A DNA stretch of 41,883 bases from Dokdonella_A sp964582225 (GCA_964582225.1 CAZORA010000021.1:1-41883); one strand, 5' to 3'; shown: positions 17,009 to 26,532, counted from the stretch's first letter. Notes: generated from the letters alone by a model not told the origin. Program-made: numbers and translations.

Positions 17009-19897
17009 CTATTCTGCAACATTGTCCGGATCGACAGGTTGCACCAACGCTTGTTCCAGAAGCGCTACCTGCTCCACCTGATGGGTACTGGCGTGGCCGC
17101 TGGCCGGCGAGGGCGAACGCGTGCGCCCGGCGTAGGCCAGCGGCAGGTCGGGGCCGGTCACGGCCTGCAGATGATGCTTGATCTGGTACCAGGCGCCCTG
17201 GTTCATCGGCTCTTCCTGACACCAGATGACTTCCTCGAGCTTGCCGAACTTGGCGAGTTCGGCGCCGAGCTGCGGCCGCGGGAACGGATACAGCTGCTCG
17301 ACGCGCAGGATCGCGATGTCTTCGATCGAGTGCTTGGCCGCGTATTCGACCAGGTCGTAGTAAACCTTGCCCGAGCACAGCACGACGCGGCGCACGGCGC
17401 CGGCGTCTTTCGCGCTGACGTCCGGAATCACTCGGTGGAAGTGGCCGGTGGCCAGATCCTCGAGCGAAGACACCGCCAGCTTGTGCCGCAGCAGCGACTT
17501 TGGCGTCATCACGATCAACGGCTTGCGCACGTCGCGCAGCATCTGCCGACGCAGCAGGTGGAACATCTGCGCCGGCGTGGTCGGCACGCAGACCTGCATG
17601 TTGTCGAGCGCGCACAGCTGCAGATAGCGCTCGAGGCGCGCCGAGGAGTGTTCGGGGCCCTGGCCTTCGTAGCCGTGCGGCAGCAGCAGCACCAGGCCCG
17701 ACAGCCGGTCCCATTTCGCTTCGCCTGAGGAAATGAACTGGTCGATCACCACCTGCGCGCCGTTGGCGAAATCGCCGAACTGCGCTTCCCAGATCGTCAG
17801 CGTGCGTGGCTGGGCGGTCGAATAGCCGTACTCGAAGGCCAGCACCGCGAGCTCGCTCAGCAGCGAGTCGACGATCGACACGTCGGCATCGGCGCGCACA
17901 TTGGCGAGGGGAATCCAGGTGCCGCCGCTGTTTTGATCGTGCAGCACCGCGTGGCGATGAAAGAAGGTGCCGCGGCCTGAATCCTGACCGACCAGGCGCA
18001 GGTCGTAGCCGTCGCCGATCAGCGAAGCGTAGGCAAGATTCTCGGCGAAACCCCAATCGAGCGGATGGCGGCCAGCCGCCATCTCGGTGCGGTCGTGGTA
18101 GATCTTGGCGACGCGCGGATGCAGCGTGATGCCGGCCGGAACGTCGAGGATCTTGGCGTCGAGCGCCGCCAGCTGCGGCAGCGCCACGCCGGTATCGACC
18201 TGTTCGTCGAGCGACTTGCCGAGGTGCCGGCTCCAGTCGACCGCAAACGCGTCCTGGTAATCCGGATGCAGCTCGGCGATCGGCGTGCCGGCCTCGAGCT
18301 TGCCGCGGTAGGCATCGACCATGGCGTCCGCTTCGCCCTTGGCAATCACGCCCTCGTTCAGCAGCTGCGTGGCGTAGATTTCACGGGTCGGTGGTCGCTC
18401 GCGGATGATGCGGTACATGAGCGGCTGGGTGGCGCTCGGCTCGTCGGCCTCGTTGTGGCCGTGACGGCGGTAGCCGATCAGGTCGATCACCACGTCACGC
18501 TTGAATTTCTGGCGGAAATCGTAGGCGATGCGGGTGACGAACAGCACCGCCTCGGCGTCATCGCCGTTGACGTGGAAAACCGGCGCGCCGACCATCTTGG
18601 CGACGTCGGTCGCGTACAGGGTCGAGCGCGCGTCGTGCGGGTTGGAGATGGTGAAGCCGACCTGATTGTTGACCACCACGTGGATCGAGCCGCCGACGCA
18701 GAAGCCGCGCGCCTGCGACATGCTGAAGAGCTCCAGATTCACGCCCTGGCCGGCGAAGGCGGCGTCGCCGTGGATCAGCACCGGCACCACCCGCTCGCGG
18801 CGCTCGTCGCGCTGCTGGGTCTGGCGCGCGCGCGCCGAGCCGGCCACCACCGGGTTGACGATCTCCAGGTGCGAGGGGTTGAAGGCCAGCGCCAGATGCA
18901 CGGTACGCCCGGGCGTCTTCACGTCGGCGCTGAAGCCCATGTGGTACTTGACGTCGCCCGAGTGTGCCGGGTCATTGTCATGCTCGAACTTGCCGTCGAA
19001 CTCCTCGAACAGCTTCTGCGGCGACTTGCCGAGCACGTTGACCAGCACGTTCAGGCGGCCGCGATGCGCCATGCCGATCACCATGTCGTGCATGCCGTCG
19101 TTGCCGCCGCGGCGGATCAGTTCGTCGAGCAGCGGAATCAGGCTGTCGCTGCCTTCCAGGCCAAAGCGCTTCTGGCCGACGTACTTGGTGTGCAGATAAC
19201 GCTCCAAGCCGTCCGCCTGCACCAGCTTTTCCAGCACGCGTTTCTTGTCGTCGACGCTGAGGCCGTAGCGGCCGCCGGCGCGCTCCAGCTGCTCGCGCAC
19301 CCACTGGCGCTGCTCGACGTCGGAGATGTGCATGAACTCGGCGCCGACGCTGCCCGCATAGGTGGCGCGCAGCAGCGCGACCAGGTCGCGCAGCTTGAGC
19401 CGCTGCGGCCCGGCCAGCGAACCGGTGCTGAACTCGCGATCCAGGTCGGAGGGCTGGAGCCCGTGGAACAGCGGATCGAGGTCGGGTGCGGAAGGCCGCG
19501 GCATCAGGCCGAGCGCGCGCAGGTCGGCTTCCGGCCAGGTGCCTTCCATGTTCAGCGGGTCGAGCCTGGCCGCCAGGTGGCCACGCGAGCGGTAGGCGTT
19601 GACCAGGCGCAGCACCGCCGCTTGCTTGCTGAGCTCGACCTCGCCGAGGGCTGGCTGGACATGCCCGTTCAGGCGCTGCGCGGCCTCGATTCGGGCGATC
19701 GCTGCCGAGTGTGGGCGATCGCCTGCTTCGCGGCCTTTGAGCGCATCGAACAGCTCGCGCCATTCGGGCGCTACTGCGGTCGGATCGACCAGCCAGCGTT
19801 CGTACAGGTCTTCGAGGAAGCCCGCATTGGTGCCGGAAAACGGCGAAGAAGCCTGAAACTGCCGAAACAGGCTGGACTGAGAAGATTCCGTGCTCAC
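17009..19897 (-). CDS. sucA: 2-oxoglutarate dehydrogenase E1 component
   Basis: This thiamine-diphosphate enzyme decarboxylates 2-oxoglutarate and passes the succinyl group to SucB. From the GTG at 19897 it has 962 residues, close to the 930-950 of homologues. Visible motifs are the N-terminal SPFSGTNAGFLEDLYERW (E2-binding arm), GMAHRGRLNVL, the ThDP/metal-binding region with HGDAAFAGQG and NNQVGFT, RRHGHNEADEP, and the transketolase-like C-terminal part. The GTG is preferred because the sequence upstream in this frame is arginine-rich and unlike the family; GGTGA lies just before it. First gene of sucA-sucB-lpdA. Confidence 0.96.
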   Translation of the reverse strand: MSTESSQSSLFRQFQASSPFSGTNAGFLEDLYERWLVDPTAVAPEWRELFDALKGREAGDRPHSAAIARIEAAQRLNGHVQPALGEVELSKQAAVLRLVNAYRSRGHLAARLDPLNMEGTWPEADLRALGLMPRPSAPDLDPLFHGLQPSDLDREFSTGSLAGPQRLKLRDLVALLRATYAGSVGAEFMHISDVEQRQWVREQLERAGGRYGLSVDDKKRVLEKLVQADGLERYLHTKYVGQKRFGLEGSDSLIPLLDELIRRGGNDGMHDMVIGMAHRGRLNVLVNVLGKSPQKLFEEFDGKFEHDNDPAHSGDVKYHMGFSADVKTPGRTVHLALAFNPSHLEIVNPVVAGSARARQTQQRDERRERVVPVLIHGDAAFAGQGVNLELFSMSQARGFCVGGSIHVVVNNQVGFTISNPHDARSTLYATDVAKMVGAPVFHVNGDDAEAVLFVTRIAYDFRQKFKRDVVIDLIGYRRHGHNEADEPSATQPLMYRIIRERPPTREIYATQLLNEGVIAKGEADAMVDAYRGKLEAGTPIAELHPDYQDAFAVDWSRHLGKSLDEQVDTGVALPQLAALDAKILDVPAGITLHPRVAKIYHDRTEMAAGRHPLDWGFAENLAYASLIGDGYDLRLVGQDSGRGTFFHRHAVLHDQNSGGTWIPLANVRADADVSIVDSLLSELAVLAFEYGYSTAQPRTLTIWEAQFGDFANGAQVVIDQFISSGEAKWDRLSGLVLLLPHGYEGQGPEHSSARLERYLQLCALDNMQVCVPTTPAQMFHLLRRQMLRDVRKPLIVMTPKSLLRHKLAVSSLEDLATGHFHRVIPDVSAKDAGAVRRVVLCSGKVYYDLVEYAAKHSIEDIAILRVEQLYPFPRPQLGAELAKFGKLEEVIWCQEEPMNQGAWYQIKHHLQAVTGPDLPLAYAGRTRSPSPASGHASTHQVEQVALLEQALVQPVDPDNVAE

Positions 19898-19917
19898 GCT
19901 GTCACCCACGCAGACCG

Positions 19918-19942
19918 CAGGGCGCGAGTGCGCCGCGCCCTG
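19918..19942 (-). promoter_or_regulatory. Leader hairpin just upstream of sucA
   Basis: CAGGGCGCG and CGCGCCCTG form a perfect 9-bp stem with a 7-base loop, ending about 20 bases before the sucA GTG. It lies inside the leader expected from the -10 at 19991-19996. It could influence initiation at the GTG start. Confidence 0.45.
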
Positions 19943-19990
19943 AAGATGATGCAACCCGCGGCCAAGCGAGAGTGGCCGGACCAGCCTCTC

Positions 19991-19996
19991 ATTATA
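19991..19996 (-). promoter_or_regulatory. -10 element of the suc operon promoter
   Basis: On the minus strand this is a perfect TATAAT, 94 bases upstream of the sucA start. No good -35 is present at 17 bases, so an activator or an upstream element may be involved. Confidence 0.55.
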
Positions 19997-20090
19997 GACA
20001 TTCGCGGCGCGCCTTTGCTGCACTCGCACAGAAGCTCGCCGCGACCGCGGCAGCCTGGCAACCGGATTCCGCAAAACTGGGGGCGTTTGC

Positions 20091-21095
20091 CTACAAACCA
20101 AGCAGGCGCAGCTCTTCACTCGGCTGCGAGCGCTCCCAGACTTCGTTGAAGAGCGACAGGAGCTGCCGGTGCCGGCCTCCGGCGTAGGTTGAGCCGTGGC
20201 CGTCACTGCGTCCGGCCAGCGGGCGGAAAAAGTAGCCGCCGGCGTCGTTCAGCACGAAGGCGGAGGGGTACTGCTGATCCACTTCCTCGGCCGGCACGCG
20301 GATCTCGAAGGCGCTGGACAGACGCTGCGCCAGCGCGACCAGGCGGTGATCGCGAGTGGTCGGCGCGCGCACGTCGTGGACGATGATGCGAATGCGGGCG
20401 CGGCGGCCGGAAAGCGCAAGGCGTCGAACCTCGTCGATCACTTCGGTGACGTCGAGCAATTCCGGGTCGAGATCGTGGGTGTAGAACGTCGCTTCGTGAC
20501 GCGCTGCGCGCAGCAGCGTGAGGATCGCCTCTCGCGCCTGCCCCGCGTCGCGGGCCCACAGCCCCGCGGGCTCGGGCCGCGGCGGCAGCGCCTGCGCTCC
20601 CCGCGGTGCCGACGCTTCGAGCTCGAGCCGCATCAGGCGATGCGCGATGCCGCATTCGTCGAACTCCTCGCCCTGCGCGACAAAGCCGTGGCGCGCGTAG
20701 AACGGAATCGCGTGGATCTGTGCGTGCAGTTCCACCAGGCGTTCGCCGCGCGCTCGCGCATGCTCGAGAAGCACGCGCAGGATTGCCGAACCAACGCCCT
20801 TGCCGCGCCACTCGGCGAGCACCGCCATGCGACCGATACTGGCGGCACTGGCGGTCAACGTCGCGCCGCTCTCGGCGAGGCGCTGCGGCTGCGCGGCGAT
20901 CAGGCGCCCGGTGCCGATGGCTCGGCCCTCGGGATCGCGCGCCAGTACGTGCCAGGCGCGCGGATCGAACTCGTCGACCTCCGCTTCCGCCGGGACTCCC
21001 TGTTCGTCGACGAAAACCTGCGTGCGGATGCCGTGAAGCTCTGCCTGATCGGCGGACCATGAGGCAGGCTCGACGTGGAAGGCTGCGGAAATCAT
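20091..21095 (-). CDS. GNAT acetyltransferase with a conserved C-terminal domain (DUF7931-like)
   Basis: This is a 334-residue two-domain protein. Residues 1-155 form a GNAT fold with the acetyl-CoA loop RGKGVGSAIL and the usual HAQIHAIPFYARHGFVAQGEEF segment of ElaA/YjcF-like acetyltransferases. Residues 185-334 (starting at AREAILTLLRAARHEATFYTHDLDPELLD and ending with an RQLLSLFNEVWERS helix) form a separate conserved module that I recall as DUF7931 of Xanthomonadales; its role is unknown. The start at 21095 gives MISAAFHVEP. Acceptor substrate cannot be predicted. It lies between purB and the suc promoter, on the same strand. Confidence 0.85.
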   Translation of the reverse strand: MISAAFHVEPASWSADQAELHGIRTQVFVDEQGVPAEAEVDEFDPRAWHVLARDPEGRAIGTGRLIAAQPQRLAESGATLTASAASIGRMAVLAEWRGKGVGSAILRVLLEHARARGERLVELHAQIHAIPFYARHGFVAQGEEFDECGIAHRLMRLELEASAPRGAQALPPRPEPAGLWARDAGQAREAILTLLRAARHEATFYTHDLDPELLDVTEVIDEVRRLALSGRRARIRIIVHDVRAPTTRDHRLVALAQRLSSAFEIRVPAEEVDQQYPSAFVLNDAGGYFFRPLAGRSDGHGSTYAGGRHRQLLSLFNEVWERSQPSEELRLLGL

Positions 21096-21195
21096 GGGGT
21101 GGTCTGGAAGCGGCTGCCGACAAAGGCAGTGTAGCGGCGAATTCGCGTCGCTTCCGATGCCCTGCGGCAATCCGTCCGCCGGTCGGCGGCGCGGC

Positions 21196-22560
21196 TCAGA
21201 CCTCGCGCGCAAGCCTCTCGGCCAGCCCGGTGTAGCGTTCCGGAGTCAGCGCCAACAGGCGCTCGCGGGCCGCCGCGGGCAGCTCGAGTCTGCCGATGAA
21301 CTCGCGCAGGCTCTCGCGCGTAACCCCGTGGCCGCGGGTCAGTGCTTTGAGCTGCTCGTAGGGTTCGGGCAGGCCGTAGCGGCGCATCACGGTTTGCACC
21401 GCTTCCGCCAGCACCTCCCAGCTCGCCTCGAGGTCTGCGGTCAGGCGCGCGCTGTCGACCACCAGCTTGTCGAGCCCGCGGCCGAGCGCGATCAGCGCGA
21501 TCTGGGTGTGGCCAAACGCGGTGCCGAGCGCGCGCAGTACGGTGGAGTCGGTCAGGTCGCGCTGCCAGCGGCTGATCGGCAGCTTTTCGCTGAAGTGGCC
21601 GAACAGGGCGTCGGCGAGCCCGAAGTTGCCCTCGGCGTTTTCGAAGTCGATCGGGTTGACCTTGTGTGGCATGGTCGAGGAGCCGACTTCACCGGCCTTC
21701 AGCTGCTGGCGAAAATAGCCGAGCGAGATGTATCCCCAGATGTCGCGCGCCAGGTCGATCAGAATGACATTGGCGCGGCGGATCGCGTCGCCCAGTTCGG
21801 CAATCGCGTCGTGTGGCTCGATCTGCGTCGTGTACGGGTTCCAGGCGAGGCCCAGGCCCTCGACGAAGCGTCGCGAGAAGGCCGGCCAATCGACCTCCGG
21901 GTAGCTCGCCACATGCGCGTTGTAGTTGCCGACCGCGCCGTTGATCTTGCCGCTGATTTCCACCGCCGCGATCTGCCGGCGCTGTCGCTCGAGTCGCGCC
22001 ACCACGTTGGCCAGCTCCTTGCCGAGCGTGGTGGGCGAGGCGGTCTGGCCATGAGTGCGCGAGAGCATGGGCTGTCCGGCGTGCCGCTGGGCCATCGCCC
22101 GCAGACGATCGATCACGCTGTCGAGCGCCGGCAGCAGCACGTGTCGGCGCGCATCGCGCAGCATCAGCGCATAGGCCAGGTTGTTGATGTCCTCACTGGT
22201 GCAGGCGAAGTGGATGAACTCGCGTACCGCCGCGAGCTCGGCCTGGTCGGCGCTGCGTTCCTTGAGAAAGTATTCCACCGCCTTGACGTCGTGGTTGGTG
22301 GTGCGCTCGATTTCCTTGATCCGCGCTGCGTCGGCTTCGCTGAAGCCTTCCTCGAGCTCCAGCCAGGCGCGGCGCGCGGCAGGGGACAGCGTCGGCACCT
22401 CGGCGATCGAAGGCTCCTCGGCCAGCGCGAGCAGCCACTGCACCTCGACCTGGACGCGCCGGTGCATCAATCCGGTCTCGCTGAAGATCGGCCGCAGCGG
22501 CGAGGCGGCGGCGGCGTAGCGGCCATCCAGAGGCGACAGCGCGGTCAGCGGCGAACTCAT
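21196..22560 (-). CDS. purB: Adenylosuccinate lyase
   Basis: It catalyses two steps of purine synthesis: SAICAR to AICAR and adenylosuccinate to AMP, each releasing fumarate. The 454 residues fit the E. coli-type enzyme. Catalytic residues are His170 (LSRTHGQTAS) and Ser294/Ser295 in the fumarase/lyase signature SSTMPHKVNP. The start ATG overlaps the stop of the upstream CorC-like gene by four bases (ATGA), with GAGGA in the end of that gene as ribosome binding site, so translation is probably coupled. Confidence 0.97.
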   Translation of the reverse strand: MSSPLTALSPLDGRYAAAASPLRPIFSETGLMHRRVQVEVQWLLALAEEPSIAEVPTLSPAARRAWLELEEGFSEADAARIKEIERTTNHDVKAVEYFLKERSADQAELAAVREFIHFACTSEDINNLAYALMLRDARRHVLLPALDSVIDRLRAMAQRHAGQPMLSRTHGQTASPTTLGKELANVVARLERQRRQIAAVEISGKINGAVGNYNAHVASYPEVDWPAFSRRFVEGLGLAWNPYTTQIEPHDAIAELGDAIRRANVILIDLARDIWGYISLGYFRQQLKAGEVGSSTMPHKVNPIDFENAEGNFGLADALFGHFSEKLPISRWQRDLTDSTVLRALGTAFGHTQIALIALGRGLDKLVVDSARLTADLEASWEVLAEAVQTVMRRYGLPEPYEQLKALTRGHGVTRESLREFIGRLELPAAARERLLALTPERYTGLAERLAREV

Positions 22561-23876
22561 GTGGATTCCTCGTTGCTGCGGGGCTCGGGGCGCACCAGCA
22601 CGGTCTTGATGCGGGCCCCCTGCATTGCGCGTACTTCCAGCTCGAAGCCGTCGAAGCCGATGCTGTCTCCTTCGCTCGGCAGGCGCTCCAGACGGTGGAT
22701 GATAAGGCCACCGATCGAATTCACCTCGTCAGGTGCATCGATGTCGCGGTCGAGCAGACGCTCCAGACGATAGATCGGCGTTCCGCCGGAGAGCGTGATG
22801 CTGCCGTCGGCAGCGATCTGCGCCTTGTTGACGCCGCTGCGCACGTGCTCGTCTTCAATGTCGCCGACGACGACTTCTAGCAGGTCCTCGAGGGTGAAGA
22901 AGCCGGCTACGCGGCCCGATTCCTCCACCCCGAGCGCCAAGTGGGTGTGGCCGGCGCGGAAGCGCTTGAGAGCGCCCAGCACCGGCGCGCTCAGCGGCAG
23001 CAGGATCGGCGGGCGCAGCAGCGCCACCGGATCACCCGCTGCGCCGTGCTCGGCGATCGTGTGCAGCAGATCCTTCATGTGCAGCACTCCACGCACCTGG
23101 TCACCGTCGGCCTCGAACCAGGGATAGCGGCTGTAGCCGCTGCGGCGAAATTCAGCCAGCACGTCGTCGTTGGACATGCCGTCGCGCAGCACGCGCAGCT
23201 GATCGCGGGTGCGCAGGATGTCGCCGACCACGAGCTCGGGCAGGTCCAGCGCATATTTCATGATCGCGTAGGCTTCGCTGCCGCGGGTGGCCCGCTTGGC
23301 GTGCAGGATCATGCGCAGCTCCTGCGGTGAATACTGCGGCTCGTCGCCGTGCAGCGAAGGATCCAGTCCGAAGATGCGCAGGATGTGCAGCGCGCTGGCG
23401 TTGAGCAGCCAGATTGCCGGATACATCAGCCAGTAAAACCCATAGAGCGGCACCGCGGTCCAGATCGACATCGCCTCCGGCTTGCGCAGCGCCAGCGACT
23501 TCGGCGCCAGCTCGCCGAGCACGATATGCAGGTAGGAGATCAGGATGAAGGCGAAGGCCAAAGTGACGATCTGCCCGGTCTCCGGCGTGACGCCGAGTGC
23601 GCCGAGCAGCGGTTGGAGCAGGTGGGCAAAGGCCGGCTCGCCGATCCAGCCGAGGCCGAGCGAAGCCAGGGTGATGCCGAGCTGACACGCCGAAAGGTAG
23701 GCATCGAGGCGGCGGTGCACGTCGATCAGCACGCGCCCGCGCCAGCCGAGCCCGACCGCGAGGGTGACTGCCTGGGTGTAGCGCAGCTTGACCAGGGCAA
23801 ATTCGGCCGCGACGAACAGACCGTTCAGCAGCACCAGCAGCAGCGCCGCCGCGACGTAGAGCAGGTTGTGCAACAT
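22557..23876 (-). CDS. CorC/HlyC (CNNM-CBS) family membrane protein
   Basis: This 439-residue inner-membrane protein has an N-terminal CNNM (DUF21) domain with about four membrane segments (1-200), two CBS domains (about 205-335, e.g. GVLHMKDLL and GFFTLEDLLEVVVGDIEDEH) and a C-terminal CorC_HlyC transporter-associated domain (345-430). Family members are linked to magnesium/cobalt efflux and are often annotated as hemolysins without proof. It is the first gene of a pair with purB (4-base overlap) and divergent from fumC. Confidence 0.9.
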   Translation of the reverse strand: MLHNLLYVAAALLLVLLNGLFVAAEFALVKLRYTQAVTLAVGLGWRGRVLIDVHRRLDAYLSACQLGITLASLGLGWIGEPAFAHLLQPLLGALGVTPETGQIVTLAFAFILISYLHIVLGELAPKSLALRKPEAMSIWTAVPLYGFYWLMYPAIWLLNASALHILRIFGLDPSLHGDEPQYSPQELRMILHAKRATRGSEAYAIMKYALDLPELVVGDILRTRDQLRVLRDGMSNDDVLAEFRRSGYSRYPWFEADGDQVRGVLHMKDLLHTIAEHGAAGDPVALLRPPILLPLSAPVLGALKRFRAGHTHLALGVEESGRVAGFFTLEDLLEVVVGDIEDEHVRSGVNKAQIAADGSITLSGGTPIYRLERLLDRDIDAPDEVNSIGGLIIHRLERLPSEGDSIGFDGFELEVRAMQGARIKTVLVRPEPRSNEEST

Positions 23877-24062
23877 CCGCTCGGGAAAGGGCCGGGGCGT
23901 TCGATTCTAGCAGCCGGTTCCTGGCGCATGGACGCGGCGGGCCAGTCCGGGTCGCGCCGGCGCTCGGGTGCGGTTCGCAGCCGCGCTCCTTTGCGCCAAG
24001 GCAACCGCGCCACCGCCACGCCCCACCGCGCGTTTCACGAGCCCGCGTCTGGCGACGGTCGC

Positions 24063-24068
24063 TATACT
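24063..24068 (+). promoter_or_regulatory. Probable -10 element of fumC
   Basis: TATACT lies 27 bases before the fumC ATG. No clear -35 is visible at the usual spacing, so this is a tentative call supported by position and one mismatch from consensus. Confidence 0.4.
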
Positions 24069-24095
24069 TTCCGCTTTTCTGAAGCAGGGTGAATC

Positions 24096-25478
24096 ATGGT
24101 CGACTTCCGCATCGAGCGCGACAGCATGGGGGAGCTCAAGGTCCCCGCCGACGCCCTCTACGGCGCCCAGACGCAGCGCGCGATCGACAATTTCCCGATC
24201 TCCGGCCTGCATCTGCCGCGCGAATTCATTCGCGCGCTGGGCCTGATCAAGTCGGCTGCGGCGCAGGCCAACGCCGACCTCGGCCACCTGAAGAAGGGGC
24301 CGGCGCGCGCCATCCGCAAGGCTGCCGAGCGGGTTGCCAAGGGCGAGTTCGACGCCCAGTTTCCGATCGACGTGTTCCAAACCGGCTCCGGCACCTCGAC
24401 CAACATGAACGCCAATGAGGTGATTGCCCACCTCTGCGCCCAGGCTGGGGTGAAGGTGCATCCGAACGACGACGTCAACAACGGCCAGTCGTCGAACGAC
24501 GTGATCCCGACTGCGATCCACGTCAGCGCGACCCTCACCACGAGCGAACGCTTGCTGCCCGCGCTGGCGCATCTCAAGAAGACGATCGACGCTCGCGCGC
24601 GCGAACTCCGCAGCGTCGCCAAGACGGGCCGCACCCACCTGATGGACGCGATGCCGGTCACCTTCGGTCAGGAGCTTTCGGGCTGGTCCGCGCAAATCGG
24701 CTCGGCCATCGCGCGGCTCGAGGACGCCCTGAAGCGCATGCGCCGCCTGCCGCAGGGCGGCACTGCGGTCGGCACGGGCATCAATGCCGACCCGGAGCTC
24801 GGCCCGCGGGTTGCGGCGGAGCTCAGCCGCATGAGCGGCGTGCGCTTCGAATCCGCGCGCAACTATTTCGAAGGCATCAGCTCGCAGGACGCCGCGGTGG
24901 AGCTTTCCGGTCAGCTGAAGGCACTGGCCTGTGCGCTGATGAAAATTTCCAACGACCTGCGCTGGATGAACTCAGGCCCGCTGGCGGGACTCGGCGAGAT
25001 CGAGCTACCGGCGCTGCAGCCCGGCTCCTCGATCATGCCCGGCAAGGTCAACCCGGTCATCCCGGAAGCGATGGTGATGGTCTGCGCCCAGGTGATCGGC
25101 AATGACGCCACCGTGACCGTGGCCGGCCAGGCCGGCAACTTCCAGCTCAACGTGATGCTCCCGGTGATCGCGCTGAACCTGCTGCAGTCGGTGGAGATTC
25201 TGGCCAACGCCTCGCGCCTTTTGGCCGACAAGGCGATCGCCGGCTTCAAGGTGCGCCGCGAGCACATTCGTGAAGCGCTCGATCGCAACCCGATCCTGGT
25301 CACTGCGTTGAACGCGGTGATCGGCTACGACCAGGGCGCCGCAACGGCCAAGCAGGCCTATCGCGAAGGGCGGCCGATCCTCGACGTGGCGCTCGAGACC
25401 AGCGGACTCTCGCGCGAGGAGCTCAAGGCCTTGCTGGATCCGTTGAGCCTGACCCGCGGCGGTACGCACGAACGCTGA
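24096..25478 (+). CDS. fumC: Fumarate hydratase, class II
   Basis: This iron-independent TCA-cycle enzyme interconverts fumarate and malate. The 460 residues show GSGTSTNMNANEV (97-109), the catalytic GRTHLMDAMPVTFGQE segment with His181, and the superfamily signature GSSIMPGKVNP (310-320) with Ser311/Ser312. It stands alone, divergent from the CorC-like gene and convergent with the ABC permease gene. A GGGTGA lies before the ATG. Confidence 0.98.
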   Translation: MVDFRIERDSMGELKVPADALYGAQTQRAIDNFPISGLHLPREFIRALGLIKSAAAQANADLGHLKKGPARAIRKAAERVAKGEFDAQFPIDVFQTGSGTSTNMNANEVIAHLCAQAGVKVHPNDDVNNGQSSNDVIPTAIHVSATLTTSERLLPALAHLKKTIDARARELRSVAKTGRTHLMDAMPVTFGQELSGWSAQIGSAIARLEDALKRMRRLPQGGTAVGTGINADPELGPRVAAELSRMSGVRFESARNYFEGISSQDAAVELSGQLKALACALMKISNDLRWMNSGPLAGLGEIELPALQPGSSIMPGKVNPVIPEAMVMVCAQVIGNDATVTVAGQAGNFQLNVMLPVIALNLLQSVEILANASRLLADKAIAGFKVRREHIREALDRNPILVTALNAVIGYDQGAATAKQAYREGRPILDVALETSGLSREELKALLDPLSLTRGGTHER

Positions 25479-25490
25479 TTCCTTTCCCGC

Positions 25491-25523
25491 CGCGGCCGCC
25501 ACCGCTCCTGCCGCGAAATTTTT
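25491..25523 (+). terminator. Possible terminator of fumC
   Basis: CGCGGC and GCCGCG (6-bp stem, 13-base loop) are followed by AAATTTTT. The stem is short and the loop long, so the call is moderate. It lies 13 bases after the fumC stop, in the spacer to a convergent gene. Confidence 0.45.
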
Positions 25524-25554
25524 GGAGGGTCCGCAGACCCGGCCCCGACGGCGT

Positions 25555-26532
25555 TCAGACGCTGGTTTCGATGCGGCGCCCGCGGAGCCAGATTGCGGCG
25601 GCGATCGCGGCGATGCCGGCGAGCACCCCGAGCCACAGGTCGGCGCTTGCCAGCAGGCCGTAGAAGCGAGCCGGCGCCAGGCTCATCAGCACATGTTCGT
25701 CGGAAATGCCGAAGGATACCGTGGCGCTGCCGGCGCCAATTCCCGCCTCGTTGAGCCAGCCGCCAGGCATGATGCTGAACAACAGGCGGCCGACGAGGTG
25801 GGCCAGATCAGCGCTGTCGGCCAGACTCGGCGCGCCGAGCATGCCGACCCACACGCTCAGGATTAGAGTCAGAACCGGCAGCAGCACCGCCCACAGGAAC
25901 GGCTTGCTGCGCGCCCAGGCCGAGCAGAGAAGCAGCCAGCCGACCGTAGGCAGCGCCCACAGGGTACCGAGCAAGACCAGGCCCGCGAGCCGCAGGAACA
26001 TGCCGAGCGGGTGGCTGGCGAGAATCGCCGGGACGAAGTTGAGGCCGTGGGTCAGCGTCCAGGTGCCGATGATCGCCAGCAACAGAACATGAGCCAGGGT
26101 GGCGATCGCCAAGGCGAGCAGCGGGATCAGGAGCAGGGCGGCAAGCGCCTTGGACACGACCGTATCGCGATCGGAAATCGGCAGCGACTTCCAGAACAGC
26201 ACGCTGCGATCGCGGCGGTCGTCGTACAGGGTTCCCAACAGATAGAAGAAACTCACGAAAAATACGCCGACGGCGGCGATCCCGGCCAGGGTGAGCTGGA
26301 GCAGGTCGAGCGCGTTGCCTGCCCCGGCGAGATCCTGATCGGCGAGATTGCGCCGCAACTCCTCCAGCGACATGCCGACGCTGATGCTGGTCGAACCGTG
26401 GAGGATCTCCGCGATCACCAGGCTGATCAAGGTGAAGCCCAGGATGAAGGCCATGATCCAGACCGGTGCCCACAGGAAGCCGCCGCGGTGCTCCCAGTAC
26501 TCGCGCTTGAGCAGAAGCAGTAGGGTGTTCAT
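25555..26532 (-). CDS. ABC-2 type transporter permease
   Basis: This is a 325-residue integral membrane protein with six likely transmembrane segments (about 22-42, 80-104, 128-158, 175-197, 205-227 and 297-316). The LKREYWEHRGGFLWAP beginning and a DDRRDRSVLFWKSLPISDRDTVVSK loop are typical of ABC-2 permeases encoded with YtrA-type regulators. Its start overlaps the end of the ATPase gene by four bases, with GGGAG in that gene's tail. Substrate is unknown; related systems are linked to antibiotic or envelope stress. Confidence 0.9.
   Translation of the reverse strand: MNTLLLLLKREYWEHRGGFLWAPVWIMAFILGFTLISLVIAEILHGSTSISVGMSLEELRRNLADQDLAGAGNALDLLQLTLAGIAAVGVFFVSFFYLLGTLYDDRRDRSVLFWKSLPISDRDTVVSKALAALLLIPLLALAIATLAHVLLLAIIGTWTLTHGLNFVPAILASHPLGMFLRLAGLVLLGTLWALPTVGWLLLCSAWARSKPFLWAVLLPVLTLILSVWVGMLGAPSLADSADLAHLVGRLLFSIMPGGWLNEAGIGAGSATVSFGISDEHVLMSLAPARFYGLLASADLWLGVLAGIAAIAAAIWLRGRRIETSV

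Noticed and set aside
18065..20149. Plus-strand open frame of 694 codons opposite sucA
   Set aside because: It is the codon-biased mirror of sucA, with no domain, and sucA matches its family over the full length.
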